From contig JAEWIY010000207.1 of assembly GCA_023386835.1 (NCBI GenBank), positions 1 to 37,181 of the forward strand: a DNA stretch of 37,181 bases. Reading direction: 5' to 3'. Position numbers and translations under genes: made by a program. This DNA comes from Verrucomicrobiota bacterium (GTDB lineage Bacteria; Verrucomicrobiota; Verrucomicrobiia; Opitutales; Opitutaceae). Positions 1 through 7,186 of this stretch are shown here, piece after piece (within the stretch, counting starts at the first letter, position 1; each line of letters starts with the position of its first letter). The notes beneath the pieces were generated by a model that worked only from the letters and a program-made list of their open reading frames with translations, was not told the origin of the DNA and made no database searches.

Positions 1-576
1 GCGCTGTGGGCCTTCCAGCTGTTCGGCCACGAGAAGGTCAAGGTGCTCGATGGCGGGCGCGACAAGTGGAAGGCCGACGGTCGTCCGATGACCCGCGAGA
101 AGGTTCAGTATCCGCCGTCCAGCTACCCGGTGCCCGCCCGCCGCCGCGACGAGGAGATCCGGGCGTTCTTTGCCGACACGCTCGAACACAGCCGCGCGCG
201 CAAGCCGCTGATCGATGTTCGCTCCGCGGGCGAGTACCGCGGCGAGATCACCCACATGCCCGAGTATCCGCAGGAGGGCGTGCTGCGCGGCGGCCACGTG
301 CCCGGCGCGCGCTCGGTGCCGTGGAAGACGGCCGCGAACGACGACGGCACCTTCAAGACTTACGACGAGCTGAAGCGCATCTACACCGAGAATCTCGGCC
401 TGCAGAAGGGCGATGACATCATCGCGTACTGCCGCATCGGCGAGCGGTCCAGCCACACCTGGTTCGTGCTGAAGTATCTGCTCGGGTACGACAAGGTACG
501 GAACTACGACGGCTCCTGGACCGAATGGGGCAACATGGTTCGCGCGCCCATCGCCAAGGGCGAGCAACCCGGCTGA
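1..576 (+). CDS. Thiosulfate sulfurtransferase (rhodanese), C-terminal part
   Basis: The reading frame is open from the first base, so the gene starts upstream of the window; 191 codons remain. The visible part holds the end of the first rhodanese domain and a complete second one. The active-site loop reads CRIGERSS, with the persulfide-forming cysteine at bases 430-432, followed by SHTWF as in thiosulfate sulfurtransferases of the SseA/CysA type. A DVRSAGEYRG stretch marks the start of the catalytic domain. The family moves sulfane sulfur from thiosulfate to cyanide or thiol acceptors in the cytoplasm. A SufE-like gene follows on the same strand, which fits sulfur mobilisation, but an intrinsic terminator separates them. 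The function is secure at family level; the in vivo donor and acceptor are not visible. Confidence 0.93.
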   Translation, partial: ALWAFQLFGHEKVKVLDGGRDKWKADGRPMTREKVQYPPSSYPVPARRRDEEIRAFFADTLEHSRARKPLIDVRSAGEYRGEITHMPEYPQEGVLRGGHVPGARSVPWKTAANDDGTFKTYDELKRIYTENLGLQKGDDIIAYCRIGERSSHTWFVLKYLLGYDKVRNYDGSWTEWGNMVRAPIAKGEQPG

Positions 577-596
577 TCTCGTTTCCTCTGTTTTAC

Positions 597-630
597 GGGT
601 GCGGCGGCTCCAGGCGGCCGCACCCTTTTT
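597..630 (+). terminator. Intrinsic terminator after the sulfurtransferase gene
   Basis: A perfect 9-bp GC-rich stem (597-605 with 617-625, GGGTGCGGC/GCCGCACCC) with an 11-nt loop is followed directly by five T residues (626-630). This is a textbook Rho-independent terminator. It ends only 4 nt before the ATG chosen for the SufE-like gene, so it could also act as an attenuator for that gene. Confidence 0.85.
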
Positions 631-634
631 CACC

Positions 635-1093
635 ATGTCTGCTTATCCGCCCAAACTAGCCGAGATCGTCGACCTGTTCGACGTGCTGCCGGAAGACGAA
701 AAGCGCGAGAACCTGATCGCGTACGCCGATGCCGCCGCGGGCTGCGCGCCGCGCGCGGGCGAAACGTTTGACCTCGAGGATGTGCGGAAAGACGAGGAAT
801 GCACCGACACGGTCGGAGTGTACCTGCGCGTGGACTCGAAGACCCGCGCCGCGAGTTTTCGGATCACGCTTGGCCCGCATGTGCAGACGCTGACGAAAGC
901 GATGACGTCGGTGCTGTGCCAAGGGCTGGATCAGGCGACACCGGAGCAGATCGTGGACGTACCCCAGGACTTTGTGCCAAAGATCGTGGGCGGACAGCTC
1001 ATCCGGCTCCGCAGCCAGACGGTGTACTACATCCTCACGCGAATGAAGAGCGCGTGCCGCGTTTGGTTGAACCGCGAGCGAGCCGCCTCCTGA
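635..1093 (+). CDS. SufE-family Fe-S cluster assembly protein
   Basis: A protein of 152 residues matching the SufE/CsdE fold family along its length: an N-terminal helix (PPKLAEIVDLFDVL), the cysteine loop DEECTDTV with the acceptor cysteine at residue 56, and the C-terminal helix with TRMKSACRVWL. SufE proteins take persulfide sulfur from a cysteine desulfurase (SufS) and pass it to the SufBCD scaffold. The ATG at 635 is preferred to a GTG at 599 because the terminator hairpin lies between the two. There is no Shine-Dalgarno sequence; the bases before the ATG are the terminator's T-run plus CACC. The neighbouring sulfurtransferase supports a role in sulfur trafficking. No sufBCDS genes are in the window. 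Confidence 0.85.
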   Translation: MSAYPPKLAEIVDLFDVLPEDEKRENLIAYADAAAGCAPRAGETFDLEDVRKDEECTDTVGVYLRVDSKTRAASFRITLGPHVQTLTKAMTSVLCQGLDQATPEQIVDVPQDFVPKIVGGQLIRLRSQTVYYILTRMKSACRVWLNRERAAS

Positions 1094-1212
1094 GCGAAGG
1101 CAGAAGGCGTGTCAGCTCACGGGCGACAATTCGTGGCCCAAGGATGGCGCGGAGCGGCGGCACACCACGCTTGCCCGCCGCGGTCGGACTCCCCACGATC
1201 CGCGCGCTCCCT

Positions 1213-1296
1213 GCTCGGGTGGTGGAATGGCAGACACGACGGTCTTAGAAGCCGTTGCCGCAAGGCGTGAAGGTTCGAGTCCTTTCCCGAGCACCA
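1213..1296 (+). tRNA. tRNA-Leu, anticodon UAG, CCA encoded
   Basis: The 7-bp acceptor stem GCTCGGG/CCCGAGC (1213-1219 with 1286-1292), discriminator A and encoded CCA (1294-1296) are complete. The anticodon stem ACGGT/GCCGT encloses the loop CTTAGAA with anticodon TAG at 1246-1248. A long variable arm (class II) and the T-loop GGTTCGAGTCC are present. The gene's 3' part from 1248 is duplicated at 2611-2658. Confidence 0.97.
1248..1295 (+). repeat. 48-bp direct repeat, copy 1 (3' part of tRNA-Leu); putative attachment site
   Basis: These 48 bases are identical to 2611-2658. Identity starts at the last anticodon base and runs through the T-arm and acceptor stem to the first C residues of CCA. 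Both flanks differ at once: base 1247 is A against C, and base 1296 is A against C. Anticodon-loop-to-3'-end identity is the usual shape of tRNA attachment sites used by tyrosine recombinases. Confidence 0.75.
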
Positions 1297-1316
1297 ACAA
1301 TGAGCTGCGTCCTAAT

Positions 1317-1361
1317 CGAGCACTCGGGCTGTGTGCTCGTTGAGCCGCAGCCGGCTGCGGC
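1317..1361 (+). other. Hairpin and 18-bp perfect palindrome just 3' of tRNA-Leu
   Basis: A 7-bp inverted repeat CGAGCAC/GTGCTCG (1317-1323 with 1333-1339) is followed by a perfect 18-bp palindrome with half-site GCCGCAGCC (1344-1361). Neither is followed by a T-run, so a classical terminator is not supported. They could help end the tRNA transcript or be recombination-related sequence next to the attachment site. Confidence 0.45.
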
Positions 1362-1463
1362 TTCGCGCGCCTTTGCGTCGGCCTCACGCTGCTCCCGAAG
1401 GACCGCCCGGAGCTACTTTTTGCAAGCCTGTGGGGAGGCAGCGCTGTGCCGGTCTCCAGGACA

Positions 1464-2303
1464 TTACGGCAGAACGTAGATTTCGAGCAGCGCCTCGCCT
1501 TCGGTCTGCCCGTCGTTCGTGGCGATTGCCGTATAGACCCCAGGGGGCAGATCAGCGACCAAAGCGGAATCCGCGTTGTCGCGACTCAGGGGAAATGCGC
1601 CCGCTACGGCGAAAACACCCTCGAGCATGTCGCTCGATGGCCAACGGTTGTCTGCATCCCCTTCGGTCCACTTTCCGGACGTCGCGAGGACTTGATCACC
1701 TTGGTGCAAACGGATCACCGGCTGGCTGACGACACGGTCGACGCCATAATCCGCCAGTGTTGGGCCTATGGCCCGGATCAAGACCCGAGCGCCACCCGCA
1801 CCTGAAACGAAACCCGCAAGCAACGACTTCCCCGGCGCCAGTGACGCACGCACGGAAGAATTCACGAGTCGTTGTGTGGAGTCTCTCCAAGAGAATTCAA
1901 AACTCCCAAGGGCACCTGATCTGATATCTCCACTGGCGGCCGCGTTGTACCGCAAAATCATGGGCCATGCCCCGCCGCTTGATGTCACGAGTTCGAGTTC
2001 TGCGTGCAAACCATCGCCGCTCGGCGTGTAGGTGTATGTTCCCTCGTCCATGAGGCGGTACCGCCTGACGTGGTTGGTATCGTGGCCGTGACCCCAGCCA
2101 TAGTACGAGCGGTATGTGCCGTCCCCGTTCAACAACAACCACTGTTCGCTCCGATTTGATCCAGCGTACGTGGTCAGTCGCAAGGTGTATCCAGCGACCT
2201 CGGGGAGCACTGCCCAAGACATCGTGGCCGGCGCTACGCTGGCAATGACCAACAGGAGGAGCCTGAAGCGCGAACGAATGGATGGTGAGCGGGACAAAGA
2301 CAT
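1464..2303 (-). CDS. Secreted protein with C-terminal RAIGPTL-type beta domain
   Basis: A protein of 279 residues. The N-terminus has several arginines, a hydrophobic core (LLLLVIASVAPA) and a likely signal-peptidase site near SWA-V, so export is expected. The middle (about 35-150) is beta-rich and unrecognised. The C-terminal 110 residues (from SSVRASLAPGK through GFVSGAGGARVLIRAIGPTL to the YVLP end) match a domain found repeatedly in secreted proteins of Opitutaceae and other PVC bacteria; its function is unknown to me. The ATG at 2303 directly precedes the signal peptide. It is the only gene between the tRNA-Leu repeats, and its GC content is lower than that of its neighbours. It could be a surface or matrix protein carried as cargo; no enzymatic motif is visible. 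Confidence 0.75.
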   Translation of the reverse strand: MSLSRSPSIRSRFRLLLLVIASVAPATMSWAVLPEVAGYTLRLTTYAGSNRSEQWLLLNGDGTYRSYYGWGHGHDTNHVRRYRLMDEGTYTYTPSGDGLHAELELVTSSGGAWPMILRYNAAASGDIRSGALGSFEFSWRDSTQRLVNSSVRASLAPGKSLLAGFVSGAGGARVLIRAIGPTLADYGVDRVVSQPVIRLHQGDQVLATSGKWTEGDADNRWPSSDMLEGVFAVAGAFPLSRDNADSALVADLPPGVYTAIATNDGQTEGEALLEIYVLP

Positions 2304-2610
2304 GCCTCCATTTTGACACTCAAAAATCGCCCGCCCGCTATCGCGACAGACAAAAGCCGTCGCGGGAACGGGGGGCGTGCTGTTTCCGCTGGTCGGCTCC
2401 GCATTCGCTGGAGGTTTTCCGAATCATACCGATGGCCCAACGGGTTGTAGCCAGCTGGTCGAAGGGCGCCTTCGCTTGGGAAGTTGCTCCCTCGCATGCT
2501 GACTGGGCGGGGCCTCTTGGCTGGCGTAGCGCCCTCTTTGACTATCCCGGGCTCTGATTCGCCTTGCTCCGGGGTGCTGACTCGGGACGCGTTGTGACAG
2601 TTCTCGCGCC
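2304..2610. other. Gene-free stretch upstream of the secreted-protein gene
   Basis: I see no convincing gene, RNA or repeat here. It must contain the promoter of the minus-strand secreted-protein gene. Minus-strand frames through it show no family resemblance and run into the antisense of the tRNA repeat. Confidence 0.5.
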
Positions 2611-2658
2611 GAAGCCGTTGCCGCAAGGCGTGAAGGTTCGAGTCCTTTCCCGAGCACC
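2611..2658 (+). repeat. 48-bp direct repeat, copy 2 (displaced tRNA-Leu 3' end)
   Basis: Exact copy of 1248-1295. The upstream bases do not complete a tRNA: there is no acceptor 5' strand, D-arm or anticodon stem, so this is a fragment and not a second tRNA gene. It ends 40 bp from the stop codon of the esterase gene. Confidence 0.85.
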
Positions 2659-2698
2659 CATTTTCGCGGCGGGTCGGTGTCGCGCCGCGTTTGCGCGA

Positions 2699-4678
2699 TC
2701 AATCTTTGTGGGCGGCGGGTTCGGTGCTCAGGCGCCAGTCGTCGGTGCGAAACGGCATCGCGGGTAGTCCGGCCGAATCATAGAGGAGGGTCGGTGGGTT
2801 CGCCTGCCAGGCGTAACGCGCCGCGACGGGCTGCGGGACCTCGGGTGAGGAAACGATTACGCTGTCGCCGTCGATTCGGGCCTCGGCCCAATGAAACTTC
2901 TGGTCGTTTCCGGCCACCGCGAAGCCCTTGTCGCCCTGGCGCAGCAGCAACTCACCCGCAGTGCCGCTGAAGGTGAGACGCAAGGCGCCCGGCAGGCGTT
3001 CAACGCTCTTGTAACGTGGACCTGAATACGGCAGGTCATGTCCGTACTGGCGGGCGAGGGCCGCGAGGGCCAGGCGTTCGCCGACGGGACGTTTGTTGCG
3101 CGGATGGATGTCGTTGGCGTCTCCAAGGTCGATGGCGACGATCGTTTCGGTATTCGGCACGGTTTGCCCCGCGAGAGCTTGCGCTTCGCGGAGTTCGGCC
3201 CAGCCGTCGGTGCCCGGTTCATCACGCCGTCCCATGAAGGCCGGCAGGCTGACGATGTAGAACGGCAGGTCGGGTTGTTTGAACTGCGCGCGCCAGTCCG
3301 CAATCAGGCCGGGGAGCAGCTGGCGATATTGGTGGGCGCGGGTGAAATTGGCTTCGCCTTGATACCAGAGCACGCCGGCCAGGGCGCGCGGAGCGAGCGG
3401 CCCGACCATGCCGTGATAAAGCACGGTGGGCATCGTTGGATAATTCTCGAAGCCGAGCGGCAACGGGTGCGGAGATCGTGCGTCGACGCTCAACTTCGCG
3501 CGCCACTCGCCGGCCAACGGAAGCGTCGTGCCGTCGCCCAGTTCGAGCGTGAGTTCGGACAAGGGGGTTTGCAAACCACCGTCCGGTTTCAGCTTGAAGA
3601 CCCGCAGCGTGAGTTGGTTGGCGCCCGGCCGTAGCACGCCCTCGGGAATGCGATACACCCGGGGATTTTCGACCCACGAGCTCGCGCCGACCCAGGTGCC
3701 GTTGATCCACGCTGTATCCATTTTTTCCACCACACCGAGGCGCAGGCGCGCCGTGCCGGCGGGCAGGGGATCGGGCAGCGTGATTTGACGGCGGAACCAG
3801 ACGACGGCCGGCTCAGTAGGAACGTCGAGGTCCTCGAAGCCGCTTTGCAGGCTCGTGGTGCGCCAGCCGGTCTCGTCCAGCTGCGGATCGGCCCAGTTCG
3901 CGCCATCTCGCGCGCCTTGGTCATGCTCGTCGTACCAGTGCGTGATGTAGTTGCCGTACTCCGGAGCTCCCACGACGCGCAGTCGTGCGATCTCCGCCAG
4001 CGCGGGCTTGAATTCGACGAAGCCAGCGAGTGCTTCGGGAGTCATCCAGCTCTCGATGGGCGAGCCGCCAACCGCCGCCTGAATCAGGCCAATCGGGACA
4101 TCGATCTCCTGTTGCAGCCGCTCGGCAAAAAAATAGGCGACGGCGGAGAAGCCGCCCCGCGCTCCCGCGCTTTCCGGTGTGCACACCTTCCATTCGCCGT
4201 TTGGTTCCTCTCGCGTGCCGTACGCGGTCTGCGTGCTCACGGAGTACAACCGCAAGGTCGGCCGGTCCGCCGCTTCGATGGCCTCGAGCCCGCCGTCCAC
4301 CGCGCGCAGGCCGTACTCCATGTTGGATTGGCCACTGCAGAGCCAGACGTCTCCGACCAGCACGTCGTACAACGTGAGCGTTTCGTGGGCATTCACCGTC
4401 AGTTCGTACGGTCCACCGACTGCGGGCGGCTGAAACTCCGTCTGCCAGCGGCCATCCGTACCGGCTGTCGTGCTCACCTGAATACCGTCGATCGTTACCT
4501 GCACAGCCTGTCCTGGCTTCGTCCAGCCCCAGATTGGATTCGGGCGATCTCGCTGCAGGACCATGTGGTGTCCGAAAGCGGGGCTAACGAGCGGTCGCTC
4601 CGTCTGCGTTGCATAAAGGCAGTTCAGACAGCCGAAAAATGCGTGGCAGAGGAGCGTGGGCAGGAGAGGAAAACGCAT
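2699..4678 (-). CDS. Sialate O-acetylesterase-like / CE20-like carbohydrate esterase
   Basis: A protein of 659 residues from the ATG at 4678, which begins a clear signal peptide (MRFPLLPTLLCHAFFG...). An upstream in-frame start at 4708 would bury that signal. Landmarks in order: a beta-sandwich opening with the MVLQRD motif; the SGNH serine block LCSGQSNM (serine motif about residues 115-120); an inserted galactose-binding-like jelly roll (about 275-390, with WINGTWVG and YRIPEGVL); then VLWYQGEAN near residue 443 and the catalytic-His block DANDIHP near residue 524. The family removes acetyl groups from sialic acid or, in plant-glycan loci, from xylan and similar polymers. With a GH5 and a TonB receptor upstream on the same strand, a plant-polysaccharide substrate is more likely than sialic acid. 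Secreted or periplasmic location is inferred from the signal peptide. Confidence 0.88.
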   Translation of the reverse strand: MRFPLLPTLLCHAFFGCLNCLYATQTERPLVSPAFGHHMVLQRDRPNPIWGWTKPGQAVQVTIDGIQVSTTAGTDGRWQTEFQPPAVGGPYELTVNAHETLTLYDVLVGDVWLCSGQSNMEYGLRAVDGGLEAIEAADRPTLRLYSVSTQTAYGTREEPNGEWKVCTPESAGARGGFSAVAYFFAERLQQEIDVPIGLIQAAVGGSPIESWMTPEALAGFVEFKPALAEIARLRVVGAPEYGNYITHWYDEHDQGARDGANWADPQLDETGWRTTSLQSGFEDLDVPTEPAVVWFRRQITLPDPLPAGTARLRLGVVEKMDTAWINGTWVGASSWVENPRVYRIPEGVLRPGANQLTLRVFKLKPDGGLQTPLSELTLELGDGTTLPLAGEWRAKLSVDARSPHPLPLGFENYPTMPTVLYHGMVGPLAPRALAGVLWYQGEANFTRAHQYRQLLPGLIADWRAQFKQPDLPFYIVSLPAFMGRRDEPGTDGWAELREAQALAGQTVPNTETIVAIDLGDANDIHPRNKRPVGERLALAALARQYGHDLPYSGPRYKSVERLPGALRLTFSGTAGELLLRQGDKGFAVAGNDQKFHWAEARIDGDSVIVSSPEVPQPVAARYAWQANPPTLLYDSAGLPAMPFRTDDWRLSTEPAAHKD

Positions 4679-4798
4679 GGTGTGAACGCCCGTCCGGGGC
4701 TCTTGCACAGGGCGCTACGGCGCGCATTGTCGCAATCGTACCTGCGTTCACATATTGGAGCGGGTTGCGGTCGCGAAGTGCGTTTGCGCTGGAGGGGA
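4679..4798 (-). promoter_or_regulatory. Leader of the esterase gene with a 9-bp inverted repeat ending at the start codon
   Basis: TGTGAACGC at 4681-4689 and its exact reverse complement at 4744-4752 are 54 bp apart. In the esterase mRNA the second arm would end 2 nt before the AUG, covering the ribosome-binding region. A smaller hairpin (GCGC-CGTA-GCGC) sits between the arms. The arms are about 63 bp apart centre to centre, close to six helical turns, so paired DNA-binding half-sites are an alternative reading. Confidence 0.4.
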
Positions 4799-5848
4799 TC
4801 AACGCCGGGGCGGGCCGGTGGTGGCGCCTTCGCGGAGTTCACAGTCGAGCAGGATATGTTGCGCGACGGTGTAGCGCCGGGCGATCAGGTCGAGCAGGCG
4901 TTCACCGCCCATGATCCCGATCTGCCGGAAGGGGACCTGAACGGACGTGAGAATCGGTTCGCCGTTCTCCGCCGGCAAAGCATCAAACCCTGTCACGGAG
5001 ACATCCTCCGGCACCCGCAAACCCTGCGCCTGTAACGCCTGCACGAGGTGCTGCGCCTGGTGGTCGGCGGCACAGATCCAGGCGGTGACTCCGCCGCGCG
5101 TGCGAGCGACGGCGTGGGCATGCAGTTCGGCGTAGTCCAGATGATCGCGGGCGCTGACGTTGATGAGATCCTCCGGCTGCACGTCGAGTCCGAGGGCGGC
5201 GGCTCGTTCCATGAAGCCGCTGTAGCGCCGCAGCGGCCAGCCCGCCTCGACGGCATAACGCCAGGTAAGAAAGCCGATGCGGCGGTGGCCGAGCGCGTAC
5301 AGCCGATCAACGACCTTCGCGATTCCGCCGTGGTTGTCGACGTCGACGCTGTCGAGCGGGCGCGCCCCGTATTGTTCGACCAATGACACGACAGGGTAAC
5401 GTTCCCGCAGCTCGTTGACGATCGTGGCGGGAAACGGGTAGATCAGGATGAGCCCATCGTGGCGCCGTTTCCGTTGCTCGAAGATCTTGCGGTAGGACGG
5501 GCTGTCCAGGTGCAGATCGCGCGGGCGCACGAAATGAAGGTCGAGTCGCACGTCCTTTGCCCTGGCCATTTCCGAGAGCCCGGCCAGCACGCCCGATCCG
5601 GGGCTGAACGTGTTGAAATCCGAGTGCTCGATGCAGATCAGCACACCGAAGACGAGGCGGGTCCGCCGGGCCGGCTGGTTGGCGGCGTGACGCGTTTCGC
5701 GGTGGGTGTAGCCGAGGCGCGACGCGAGGTCGAAGACCCGCGCGCGCGTTTCTGGATCGATCCAGGGATGGTTCGTGAAGCACCGGGAAACCGTCGCCCG
5801 TGAGAGCTTCAGTTTGTCCGCGATGAGCTGCTGGTTGACTTTCGGCAC
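4799..5848 (-). CDS. LacI-family transcriptional regulator (locus 1)
   Basis: A protein of 349 residues starting at a GTG (5848). The helix-turn-helix is at residues 5-25 (QQLIADKLKLSRATVSRCF), followed by a periplasmic-binding-protein-like effector domain with VFGVLICIEHSD, a ligand-cleft segment around VDVDNHGG, and ICAADHQAQHLVQALQ. Unusually, the canonical hinge (YxPNxxARxL) is not obvious; after LGY the sequence reads THRETRH. It lies between the GH5 and esterase genes on the same strand, so it probably controls locus 1 in response to a sugar. Operator candidates are the palindrome at 10283-10292 and the weaker one at 5924-5931. The ligand cannot be read from sequence. Confidence 0.9.
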   Translation of the reverse strand: MPKVNQQLIADKLKLSRATVSRCFTNHPWIDPETRARVFDLASRLGYTHRETRHAANQPARRTRLVFGVLICIEHSDFNTFSPGSGVLAGLSEMARAKDVRLDLHFVRPRDLHLDSPSYRKIFEQRKRRHDGLILIYPFPATIVNELRERYPVVSLVEQYGARPLDSVDVDNHGGIAKVVDRLYALGHRRIGFLTWRYAVEAGWPLRRYSGFMERAAALGLDVQPEDLINVSARDHLDYAELHAHAVARTRGGVTAWICAADHQAQHLVQALQAQGLRVPEDVSVTGFDALPAENGEPILTSVQVPFRQIGIMGGERLLDLIARRYTVAQHILLDCELREGATTGPPRR

Positions 5849-5923
5849 GCTGGAAGAGGAAAGCCGGAGCGGGCGGAGGACCGGCCGCGCGTGGAGAGGG
5901 AAACGCGGTTCAGGATCGGACGA

Positions 5924-5931
5924 AAGCGCTT
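5924..5931. promoter_or_regulatory. Possible LacI-type operator upstream of the LacI gene
   Basis: AAGCGCTT is an 8-bp palindrome with the central CpG usual for LacI-family operators; on the minus strand the context TGAAGCGCTT extends one half-site. It lies between the GH5 stop and the LacI start, which would fit autoregulation. Evidence is limited to its shape and place. Confidence 0.25.
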
Positions 5932-5935
5932 CAGC

Positions 5936-7171
5936 TCAAGGCTCAACATGGGTCAGCCCGAGCGCCTCGATGTAGCCGCGGTTCAAACGATTTTGGGAGA
6001 GCTGCAAGTTCTCCAGCAGCTCGGCCAACGCGCGTTGCGCGACGTCGAGGGATGGCAAGGCCGCCCGAATTTCGTCATAGGTGCCGCGCGGCGCTTCAGC
6101 ATAAGCGATGATTGCGGGCCAGTCGCGCGGCGGCGGGATCGAGGCGATGCAGGAGGTGGCGTCGAGCTTTTTGTACGGCCAGAAGCACCACCCGATGTCC
6201 TGGGCCTCGAGCACCTGGCGGAAGGACCAGATCCATTCGTCGGTGTTCTCGCCCGATTCGCCGAGCCATAGCGGGACCTGATACTGCTCGCGCACGGCCA
6301 GGTAGCGCTCGATGGCGGACACATCCGGCGCCGTCCAGTAGGTGTGGAACGTGTACACCGTGTTGGGTGCAAACGGCGGACCAACGGCCTCGAAGTCGGT
6401 GTTCCACTGCGCGCCCCCGAGGAAGAGGATCTGATGCGGTGCGACGGCCCGCACGGCGTCACCAATCCGACGATACAACGGCGCCAGCTTTGGGTCGTAG
6501 TGCGCCTGGTCATGGTAGTCCGCAATCGGCTCGTTCAGCAGGTCGAAGCCGATCACGGTGGGCTCGTCGCGGTACCGGCGGGCGAGCGCGGTCCAAAGCT
6601 CGATCGTCAGCGCCTGGGCATCCGGATCGTCGAAGAGCAACGGGCGTCCGCGCGAATCGTCGATGTTTGCGCCCGTCTGGCCTCCCGGGGCACCGTGCAA
6701 ATCGAGCACCACCCACAGGCCCTCTTCCCGGCACCACGTGACCACCCGGTCGAGCAGCGCCCAACCGGGACCCTCGAGGGTGTGGGGATAGGTGGCACTC
6801 ACGAGCACGCGCCAGTTGAACGGCACACGGACCGAGTTGAGCCCGAGGCGTTTGATGAACGCGATATCCTCGCGGGTGATGTAGTGCTGCTGCCATTCGT
6901 GCCAGAAACGGGCGGCGGCGACGTCGCCCAGCAACTCGGCCACCACGTTCTCGATCATCCAGGGCGAGCCGGCTTTCTCGAATCGCAACATGTAGCCCTC
7001 GGGCAGAAGCCAGTTGCCCAGGTTGATGCCGCGCAGCAGCAGCGGCTCACTTTTGGGTGTGAAGAGCTGGCGGCCGCGGACCTGGACAAATGCCTCCGCC
7101 GGGGTGGGCTGCGCGGTGGCGCCGAGGACACTGCCGCAGACGCCCAGCAGAATCAGGAGCACCCGCCTCAT
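5936..7171 (-). CDS. GH5-family glycoside hydrolase (endoglucanase-like)
   Basis: A protein of 411 residues with a signal peptide (MRRVLLILLGVCGSVLGATA). The (beta/alpha)8 GH5 landmarks are in order: RGINLGNWL (47-55), LGLNSVRVPFNW (109-120), LDLHGAPGGQ (157-165), DLLNEP with acid/base Glu214, HTYW near 277, and the nucleophile block LGESGEN with Glu305. The RGINLGNWLLPEGYM opening is common in exo-glucanase-like GH5 members, but the substrate (cellulose, beta-glucan or mannan) cannot be fixed. The gene starts 15 bp after the TonB receptor stop, with GAAGGG as a plausible ribosome-binding site, so the two are almost certainly co-transcribed. Likely role: cutting an imported or surface-bound beta-glycan. 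Confidence 0.92.
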   Translation of the reverse strand: MRRVLLILLGVCGSVLGATAQPTPAEAFVQVRGRQLFTPKSEPLLLRGINLGNWLLPEGYMLRFEKAGSPWMIENVVAELLGDVAAARFWHEWQQHYITREDIAFIKRLGLNSVRVPFNWRVLVSATYPHTLEGPGWALLDRVVTWCREEGLWVVLDLHGAPGGQTGANIDDSRGRPLLFDDPDAQALTIELWTALARRYRDEPTVIGFDLLNEPIADYHDQAHYDPKLAPLYRRIGDAVRAVAPHQILFLGGAQWNTDFEAVGPPFAPNTVYTFHTYWTAPDVSAIERYLAVREQYQVPLWLGESGENTDEWIWSFRQVLEAQDIGWCFWPYKKLDATSCIASIPPPRDWPAIIAYAEAPRGTYDEIRAALPSLDVAQRALAELLENLQLSQNRLNRGYIEALGLTHVEP

Positions 7172-7186
7172 GCCAGAACCCTTCGG

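Larger units (their letters stand above)
1296..2658. mobile_element. Putative remnant of a tRNA-Leu-targeted insertion (about 1.36 kb)
   Basis: The segment lies between an intact tRNA-Leu and a displaced copy of that tRNA's 3' end, as after site-specific integration. It carries one gene, for a secreted protein on the minus strand, and no integrase or excisionase that I can see. Composition supports foreign origin: hand counts of two 60-base rows inside (from 1861 and 2101) give 48% and 52% GC, while rows elsewhere are visibly richer. Alternatives are a deletion remnant of a larger island, or a local tandem duplication of the tRNA with decay of the second copy. Whether the element could ever move alone is unknown. 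Confidence 0.5.

Noticed and set aside
2581..2660. A second tRNA-Leu gene
   Set aside because: Only the 3' portion from the last anticodon base onward is present; there is no acceptor 5' strand, D-arm or anticodon stem.
1112..2702. Minus-strand frames containing a KGLEPSRLAATAS-like peptide at both tRNA repeats
   Set aside because: This peptide is simply the antisense translation of tRNA-Leu, a known annotation artefact.
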